Both the position numbers and the translations under genes were made by a program. Below, piece after piece: positions 12,716 to 17,333 of a stretch of DNA of 17,333 bases. The notes beneath the pieces were generated by a model. That model did not search any database, was not told the DNA's origin, and was given only the letters and a program-made list of their open reading frames with translations. Source of the DNA: Gammaproteobacteria bacterium (GTDB taxonomy: Bacteria; Pseudomonadota; Gammaproteobacteria; Arenicellales; Spongiicolonaceae); contig RKSH01000040.1 in NCBI GenBank assembly GCA_007570945.1, positions 1 through 17,333 on the forward strand. Reading direction: 5' to 3'. Each line of letters starts with the position of its first letter. The stretch's first letter is position 1.

Positions 12716-14169
12716 TTTCGGCCTCCGGCGGGCGGGGCGGGATTCTTGCGCTTGGCCCGGCGGGCCAGGGCGTCGCCCAGGGCGGTGGCCTCAAACGAGG
12801 GACGGTTTATATACCTGCCGGCGCCGTTTTCGGCGCGCAGGTCGCCGTCGGCGAACACCACCTTGCCGCCGCTGACGGTGTGGCTGGCGCAACCGGTGAC
12901 GGTGCGACCCTCAAAAATGTTGAAGTCCACGTTGTGGCGGTGGGTTTTGGCCGAGATGGTTTTGGTGGCGGCCGGGTCCCACACCACCAGGTCGGCGTCG
13001 CTGCCGGCGGCGATGGCGCCCTTGCGCGGGTAGATGTTGAAAATTTGCGCGGTGTTGGCCGAGGTGACGCGCACAAACTCGTTCATGGTCAGGCGGCCTT
13101 TGTTGACGCCCTCGTCCCACAGAATCTCCATGCGGTTTTCAATGCCGCCGGTGCCGTTGGGGATGCGGGTGAAGTCGTCGCGCCCCATGGCTTTTTGCTC
13201 GGCGCAGAAGCAACAGTGGTCGGTGGCGGTGGTTTGCAGGTTGCCGCTTTGCAGACCGTGCCACAACGCGTCCTGGTGGTGCTTCGGCCGGAACGGCGGC
13301 GACATGACATGGGCGGCGGCGAACTCCTTGTCGTCGCTCCAATACACCGAGTCGTCAACCACCAGATGCCCGGCCAGGGCCTCGCCGAACACCCGCTGGC
13401 CCTCGCCGCGCGCGCGGGTGATGGCCTGCAGCGACTCGCGCGCCGACACATGCACGATATACACCGGCACGCCCAGCACCTGGGCGATGCGGATGGCGCG
13501 GTTGGTGGCCTCGCCCTCCACCTCCGGCGGCCGCGACAGCGGGTGGCCCTCGGGGCCGGTGATGCCGCGCGCCAGCAATTCCTGCTGCAACCGGAACACC
13601 ACATCGCCGTTCTCGGCATGCACCGTGGCGATGGCGCCCAACTCCCAGGCGCGGCTGAAACTGCGGAACAGAATCTCGTCATCCACCATGATGGCGTTTT
13701 TGTACGCCATGAAATGCTTGAAACTGTTGACCCCGCACTCGCGCACCAGCGTGCCCATGTCGCGGTGCACCGAGTCGTCCCACCAGGTGACGGCGACGTG
13801 GAAGCTGTAGTCGGCCGCGGCTTTCTCGGCCCACTCGCGCCACTGGCGGTACGCCTCCAGCAACGGCTGCTCCGGCGCCGGGATGACGAAGTCAATAATC
13901 ATGGTGGTGCCGCCGGCCAGCCCGGCGGCGGTGCCGGTGTAAAAATCCTCGCTGGCCACGGTACCCATGAACGGCAGTTGCATGTGGGTGTGCGGGTCAA
14001 TGCCGCCGGGCATGACAAACTGGCCGCCGGCGTCGATGACCTCGCCGCCGGCCGGGGCCTCGGCGGCCAAGCCCTCACCCACGGCGCGGACCAGGCCGCC
14101 GTCGCACAGGACATCGGCGCGGCGGGTTTGGTCGGCGGTGACGACGGTGCCGTTTTTAATCAGCAGCAT
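12712..14169 (-). CDS. hydA: Dihydropyrimidinase (D-hydantoinase family)
   Basis: This cyclic amidohydrolase opens dihydrouracil or dihydrothymine to the N-carbamoyl-beta-amino acid. The 485-residue protein has the full binuclear zinc site: His60 and His62 (IDPHTHMQ), carbamylated Lys151 (SFKHFMAYK), His184 (TVHAEN), His240 (YIVHVSA) and Asp317 (TATDHC). The catalytic Tyr156 is in MAYK. The C-terminal SDADLVVWDP block is typical. The frame is open to 14385, but the ATG at 14169 gives the family start MLLIKNGTVV and lies 17 bases after the NCS1 stop, with weak ribosome binding. Context with preTA and beta-ureidopropionase favours a pyrimidine rather than a purely hydantoin role. Its stop overlaps bioY. 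Confidence 0.95.
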   Translation of the reverse strand: MLLIKNGTVVTADQTRRADVLCDGGLVRAVGEGLAAEAPAGGEVIDAGGQFVMPGGIDPHTHMQLPFMGTVASEDFYTGTAAGLAGGTTMIIDFVIPAPEQPLLEAYRQWREWAEKAAADYSFHVAVTWWDDSVHRDMGTLVRECGVNSFKHFMAYKNAIMVDDEILFRSFSRAWELGAIATVHAENGDVVFRLQQELLARGITGPEGHPLSRPPEVEGEATNRAIRIAQVLGVPVYIVHVSARESLQAITRARGEGQRVFGEALAGHLVVDDSVYWSDDKEFAAAHVMSPPFRPKHHQDALWHGLQSGNLQTTATDHCCFCAEQKAMGRDDFTRIPNGTGGIENRMEILWDEGVNKGRLTMNEFVRVTSANTAQIFNIYPRKGAIAAGSDADLVVWDPAATKTISAKTHRHNVDFNIFEGRTVTGCASHTVSGGKVVFADGDLRAENGAGRYINRPSFEATALGDALARRAKRKNPAPPAGGRK

Positions 14170-14186
14170 GGCGGCGGCCCGGCCAC

Positions 14187-15674
14187 TTAGGCCGCCGCGG
14201 CCGGGGCCGCGGCGGCGGTGTTTTTGTGGGCGCCGAACATGCTCATCACCCAGTACAAAACCGCGCCAAGCAGGGAGCCGGTGAACCAGCCGTAACTGTA
14301 AAACCAGCCCAACTGCTCCACAAACAGCGCGACAAAAGTCAGTGCCACCGGCACCAGAAAGGCGGTGAAGCCGGCGGTGTTCCACGCCGGGTAGACGCCG
14401 TCCTTGTACAGGCCGGGCAAATCCAACTCGCGGCGGCGGACGATGAAGTAGTCCACAATCATGATGCCGGCCACCGGGCCCAGCAGGCTGGAGTAGCCGA
14501 TAAGCCAGTTGGAATACAGGCCTTCCACGCTGACATCGGAATCCAGCCAGCCCAGTTTTTTCAGCAATTCCCAGCCCACCAGCAGAATGCCCACCAGGCC
14601 GGTGAGCAGCACGCCGCGCGTCTGGTTAATCACGCGGGGCGCGACATTCTGGAAGTCGTTGGTGGGCGCCACCACGTTGGCGGCGGCGTTGGTGGACAGG
14701 GTGGCGAGAATAATAATCACCATGGAAATCGCCACCCACACCGGGCTGTCGATTTTGCCGATGAGGGTGATGGGGTCGGACACCGTCTCGCCCACCAGGG
14801 TCGGCGAGGCCGCGGTCAGGACCACGCCGAGGGCGGCGAACAGAAACATGGTCACCGGCAGGCCGATGATTTGGCCGCGCACCTGGGCGCGCTGCGACTC
14901 GGCGTAGCGAGAGAAGTCGGGGATGTTCAACGCCAGCGTCGCCCAGAATCCGACCATGGCGGTGAGGCCGCCGAAGAAATACCCCCACAGCGAGGCATCG
15001 GCCGGGCGGTTGGGCGCCTGCGCCAAGAGGTCGGTGACCGAGGCCTGCGGGTAGGCCCACACCAGCAGGCCCATGCCCACAATCAGCAGCAACGGGGCGG
15101 CGAAAGCCTCCAGATTTTTAATCGCCTCGGAGCCGCGAATCACCACCCACACATTGAGCACCCAGAAAATGGCGAAGCCGTACACCTCGCCGGCGCCGCC
15201 GAGCTGTTCCCAGGACGGGAAAATCGCCGAGAGGAAAAAGTGGATGGCCAGGCCGCCGAACAGAGTCTGGATGCCGAACCAGCCGCATGCCACCAGCGCG
15301 CGAATCAGCGCCGGTACGTTGGAGCCGAGTACGCCGAAAGAGGAGCGCAACAGCACCGGAAACGGTATGCCGTATTTGGTGCCGGGGTGGGCGTTTAGGC
15401 ACAGCGGGATGAGGATAATCACATTGGCCAGGAAGATTGCCCACAGCGCCTCGCCAACCGACAGGCCAAAATAGGCGGTCAACACGCCGCCCAGGGTGTA
15501 GGTGGGGACGCAGATGGACATGCCCACCCACAGGGCGGCGAAGTTCCAGGTCTTCCACGTGCGCACCGAGGCGGTGGTCGGGGCAATGTCTTTGTTGTAG
15601 CGTGGGCTGTTGAGAACGTCATCGCCGGCGGCGATTTCGTGGTGCTCTCCGACGGTGCGGACTGTGCTGGTCAT
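14187..15674 (-). CDS. NCS1 family nucleobase/hydantoin permease
   Basis: This 495-residue NCS1 symporter has about twelve membrane segments and takes up uracil, thymine, hydantoin, allantoin or similar compounds across the inner membrane. Residues that line the substrate site in Mhp1 have counterparts: Trp132 and Gln136 in ACGWFGIQ, Trp244 in GFWATLALNIPDFSRYA, and Asn329 in STNAAANVVAPTNDF. The N-terminal NKDIAPTTASVRTW and the HPGTKYGIPFPVLLRSSFG block are diagnostic. The start at 15674 is fixed by a perfect AGGAGG at 7 bases; the upstream in-frame extension is repeat sequence. It sits between beta-ureidopropionase and dihydropyrimidinase, so pyrimidine uptake is the likely job. The C-terminus is an Ala-rich tail. 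Confidence 0.93.
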   Translation of the reverse strand: MTSTVRTVGEHHEIAAGDDVLNSPRYNKDIAPTTASVRTWKTWNFAALWVGMSICVPTYTLGGVLTAYFGLSVGEALWAIFLANVIILIPLCLNAHPGTKYGIPFPVLLRSSFGVLGSNVPALIRALVACGWFGIQTLFGGLAIHFFLSAIFPSWEQLGGAGEVYGFAIFWVLNVWVVIRGSEAIKNLEAFAAPLLLIVGMGLLVWAYPQASVTDLLAQAPNRPADASLWGYFFGGLTAMVGFWATLALNIPDFSRYAESQRAQVRGQIIGLPVTMFLFAALGVVLTAASPTLVGETVSDPITLIGKIDSPVWVAISMVIIILATLSTNAAANVVAPTNDFQNVAPRVINQTRGVLLTGLVGILLVGWELLKKLGWLDSDVSVEGLYSNWLIGYSSLLGPVAGIMIVDYFIVRRRELDLPGLYKDGVYPAWNTAGFTAFLVPVALTFVALFVEQLGWFYSYGWFTGSLLGAVLYWVMSMFGAHKNTAAAAPAAAA

Positions 15675-15705
15675 GGTGGCGCCTCCTGAGTTGGGGGTTG
15701 GGGTT

Positions 15706-15738
15706 GGGAAATGGTGGTTGGAATTCGGGAACCGGCGG
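15706..15738 (+). repeat. Intergenic G-rich repeat, distant fourth unit
   Basis: The + strand reads GGGAAATGGTGG, nine bases, then GGGAACCGGCGG. Both arms match the units at 8326-8443, but in the opposite orientation. It fills most of the 65-base gap between beta-ureidopropionase and the NCS1 gene. Confidence 0.6.
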
Positions 15739-15739
15739 T

Positions 15740-16612
15740 TCAGGACGCCGCGAGGCCGCGGTAGGTCTCGGGCCGGCGGTCGCGGAAGAACTGCCACAGG
15801 TCGCGCACCTCGCGGACCAGGTCAAGGTCAATGTCGTGCACCAGCAACTCGTCCTGGTCGTAACTGGCCTGGGCCTCAATTTTGCCGCGCGGGTTGACGA
15901 TGTAACTGGAGCCGTAAAACTCGCCCATGCGCTCGGCCCACGGCTCCTCTTTGCCGACGCGGTTGATGGCGCCGATAAAAACGCCGTTGGCCGCGGCCGA
16001 GGCCGGCTGCTCCAGTTCCCACAAATACTTGCTGAGGCCGGCGACGGTGGCCGAGGGATTGACGATGTACTCGGCGCCGTTCAGGGCCAGGGCGCGCCAG
16101 CCTTCGGGGAAGTGGCGGTCGTAGCAGATATAGACGCCGAGTTTAAGGTAGGCGGTGTCAAACACCGGGTAGCCGAGGTTGCCGGGTTTGAAGAAAAACT
16201 TTTCGTAAAAGCCGGGGTCCACATGGGGAATGTGGGTTTTGCGATATTTGCCGAGGTATTTTCCGTCGGCGTCGATTACCGCCGCGGTGTTGTAGTAAAC
16301 GCCGGGCATGTCCTCTTCGTAGATGGGCGACACAATCACCATGTTGTGCTTGGCCGCGCATTCCCGCATCAACTTCGTGGTTTCGCCGTCGGGAATGCGC
16401 TCGGCGGCGGCATACCACTTGCGCTCCTGCCCGGGGCAGAAATACGGCTGCGTCCACACCTCCTGAAAGCACAAAACCTGCACCCCGCGCGCGCCGGCCT
16501 CGGCCACCAGCGGCAAGTGCGCGTCCACCATCCGCCGCCGAATTTCCTCCGGCCGCATGGAGGCGTCGCCTTTGAGATTCATCTGAATCAGGCCGCATTT
16601 AACTTTGCGCAT
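15740..16612 (-). CDS. Beta-ureidopropionase (N-carbamoyl-beta-alanine amidohydrolase), nitrilase superfamily
   Basis: This enzyme hydrolyses N-carbamoyl-beta-alanine to beta-alanine, CO2 and ammonia, the last step of the reductive pathway. The 290-residue protein has the nitrilase Glu-Lys-Cys triad: Glu51 in CFQEVW, Lys125 in YRKTHIPH and Cys163 in GVYICYDRHFPEGW. The TQPYFCPGQ, HVDPGFYEKFFF and NPSATVAGLSKYLWELEQPA stretches are close to bacterial and plant beta-ureidopropionase and N-carbamoylputrescine amidases. The C-terminal LWQFFRDRRPETY is typical of the former. ATG at 16612 is preferred over an in-frame TTG at 16618; a GGGGA site lies upstream. It is the first gene of the operon. N-carbamoylputrescine amidase is an alternative, but the neighbours argue against it. 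Confidence 0.93.
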   Translation of the reverse strand: MRKVKCGLIQMNLKGDASMRPEEIRRRMVDAHLPLVAEAGARGVQVLCFQEVWTQPYFCPGQERKWYAAAERIPDGETTKLMRECAAKHNMVIVSPIYEEDMPGVYYNTAAVIDADGKYLGKYRKTHIPHVDPGFYEKFFFKPGNLGYPVFDTAYLKLGVYICYDRHFPEGWRALALNGAEYIVNPSATVAGLSKYLWELEQPASAAANGVFIGAINRVGKEEPWAERMGEFYGSSYIVNPRGKIEAQASYDQDELLVHDIDLDLVREVRDLWQFFRDRRPETYRGLAAS

Positions 16613-16640
16613 AATCAAGTCCCCAAAGCAGGGTCAGGCC

Positions 16641-16669
16641 ACAATGGCATAGTCGGAGGCACGGGTCAA
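16641..16669 (-). promoter_or_regulatory. Candidate promoter of the pyrimidine operon
   Basis: On the minus strand there is TTGACC (16669-16664), a 17-base spacer, then CATTGT (16646-16641, weak). Transcription would start near 16634, 22 bases before the beta-ureidopropionase ATG. A second TTGACA at 16719-16714 has only a poor -10 partner. Confidence 0.45.
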
Positions 16670-16687
16670 GCCCCGCTGTGCCATGCC
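16646..16687. promoter_or_regulatory. Nested inverted repeat over the pyrimidine promoter (possible operator)
   Basis: On the + strand GGCAT (16646-16650) pairs with ATGCC (16683-16687), and GGCAC (16658-16662) pairs with GTGCC (16678-16682). The -35 box lies in the central loop and the -10 at one edge. It could be a repressor site or an RNA hairpin ending the upstream gene pair; no T-run follows. Confidence 0.35.
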
Positions 16688-16715
16688 CGCAACTTTTCAC
16701 GGTTGGGGCGGCATG

Positions 16716-17099
16716 TCAACCGTTTTTTGCGGCATGGATTGCACGCTCCCTTTCCCAGGCCGGGCGGGCGGTGACGAAATGCGGGGTCGCGCCTTCCATA
16801 CTGATGTGCCAAACGCTGGTGATGAGGACTTTTCCCTTGCGCGGCGAGAGGATGTGGCCGCAGAAACGGTGGTTGACGCCGCCGTTGAGCACCGGCCGCG
16901 CGCCCACAAAAACCGCCCCGGCCAATTGTGCGCGCAGGGCGCGCTCCATTTCCGCCGGCCGGCGCGGGGAGAATCCGATGGAAATAAAGAAGTTCGCTTT
17001 GGGGCCGCCTACCGAATGTGTTGTATCCAAAAGATATCCCGCCATCTTCCCTTGCGCGATTCTGACTTTCCAGAATCGTTTGTCCTGATTCACAATCAC
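16716..17099 (-). CDS. DUF6883-like small protein (127 aa)
   Basis: The sequence KMAGYLLDTTHSVGGPKANFFISIGFS matches the pattern I recall for DUF6883 (K, YLL, H-x-x-G, K-A-x-FF-x-x-x-GF). A later beta-rich half (FCGHILSPRKGKVLITSVWHISMEG, then HFVTARPAW) follows. The function is unknown; the domain occurs as a stand-alone small protein and, as I recall, near toxin-like or phage-like genes. The start is GTG at 17099, overlapping the stop of the upstream DUF4926-like gene as GTGA; a GTG two codons later is an alternative. Upstream bases are less G+C-rich than the metabolic operon. The gene ends 103 bases before the pyrimidine operon start. Confidence 0.7.
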   Translation of the reverse strand: MIVNQDKRFWKVRIAQGKMAGYLLDTTHSVGGPKANFFISIGFSPRRPAEMERALRAQLAGAVFVGARPVLNGGVNHRFCGHILSPRKGKVLITSVWHISMEGATPHFVTARPAWERERAIHAAKNG

Positions 17100-17333
17100 C
17101 CCCGGGGTTCACCAATTCTCCGGCGCTCCACCAGCGCAATCTCGTGTTCGCCAACGCCAATGACCGAATCTTCGTGCTTCCGGCCATCAAATTCCACGAG
17201 ATACCCAAGCACCCGGCCATCATCGGGAGCAGTGCTGACCAGCACCACCGCGCCCTGCTCGCCTTTTTTGAATCCGTCTTTCTCATGCGCATCGGTGGTT
17301 AACCGAACAACATCCACCTCGCCAAACGGCACC
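17096..17333 (-). CDS. DUF4926-like small protein, possibly truncated at the window edge
   Basis: The visible protein reads DVVRLTTDAHEKDGFKKGEQGAVVLV, then a linker, then GYLVEFDGRKHEDSV and GEHEIALVERRR. That matches the DUF4926 pattern (DVV-x-L, G-L/F-K-x-G-x-x-G-x-VV, then Y-x-VEF). It is a small beta-barrel type domain of unknown role. The frame runs to the window end; a GTG at 17332 is available, but the true start, probably an ATG a few codons further, may lie outside. The stop overlaps the next gene's GTG, so the two are coupled. The pairing of DUF4926 with DUF6883 is recalled as recurrent; that is not checked here. Confidence 0.65.
   Translation of the reverse strand, partial: VPFGEVDVVRLTTDAHEKDGFKKGEQGAVVLVSTAPDDGRVLGYLVEFDGRKHEDSVIGVGEHEIALVERRRIGEPRG

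Noticed and set aside
12511..14190. Long open frame on the + strand (about 559 residues) opposite dihydropyrimidinase and bioY
   Set aside because: It is a G+C-driven shadow. Its protein is Gly/Ala/His-rich with no family motifs, while the minus strand encodes enzymes with all catalytic residues.
14226..15398. Long + strand open frame opposite the NCS1 permease
   Set aside because: Low-complexity His/Gln/Arg-rich translation typical of the antisense of a membrane protein gene; no ribosome site or motif.
15675..15739. Riboswitch or attenuator in front of the NCS1 permease
   Set aside because: The gap is only 65 bases, is mostly the dispersed repeat, and shows no terminator or known aptamer pattern.
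16708..16735. Direct repeat GCGGCATG (16708-16715 and 16728-16735) as an attachment site
   Set aside because: It is only 8 bases, close together, and no integrase or transposase is present.

Overview
The window is a dense, high-GC chromosomal segment, about two thirds G+C by eye, with short intergenic gaps and many overlapping start and stop codons. The gene set (DsbB, Tpx, Bfr with heme methionine, RlmH, YhdE-type Maf, split PreT/PreA, MscS, BioY) fits a proteobacterium, most likely an uncultured gammaproteobacterium or betaproteobacterium. That assignment is inference; there is no rRNA, tRNA or marker gene to fix it.

Layout, left to right. Positions 1-641 hold the 3' part of an alpha/beta-hydrolase on the + strand. 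It ends tail-to-tail, overlapping by 11 bases, with a minus-strand pair: an amidase-signature amidase (631-2046) downstream of an AI-2E family membrane protein (2056-3102). A short bidirectional promoter region follows. Next come two small, coupled, unrecognised + strand genes (3197-3735), a decayed fragment of dsbB (3814-3908), an EamA-type exporter (3942-4853), intact dsbB (4910-5383) and an MscS-type channel (5388-6215).

From 6216 to the right edge everything is on the minus strand. The first group, read 5' to 3', is bfr, an FbpC-like ABC ATPase and tpx (8248 down to 6216). It looks like an iron-storage and peroxide-defence operon, and a TTGACA promoter sits upstream. Between bfr and maf (8249-8510) lies a gene-free stretch carrying three imperfect copies of a 33-35 base G-rich repeat. 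A fourth copy lies in another intergenic gap at 15706-15738.

The largest unit runs from 16612 down to 8511: beta-ureidopropionase, NCS1 permease, dihydropyrimidinase, BioY, PreT, PreA, RlmH and Maf. The catabolic genes give the whole reductive pyrimidine route (uptake; uracil or thymine to dihydropyrimidine; to N-carbamoyl-beta-amino acid; to beta-alanine or beta-aminoisobutyrate plus CO2 and ammonia). A biotin-type transporter is embedded among them with a stop/start overlap. A candidate promoter with a nested inverted repeat lies at 16641-16687.

The right edge (16716-17333) carries a coupled pair of small DUF4926-like and DUF6883-like genes, the first possibly cut by the window end. No CRISPR array, insertion sequence, tRNA or rRNA was seen. 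The least explained items are the dsbB relic flanking the EamA gene, the intergenic repeat family, the BioY inside the pyrimidine operon, and the two small-gene pairs.
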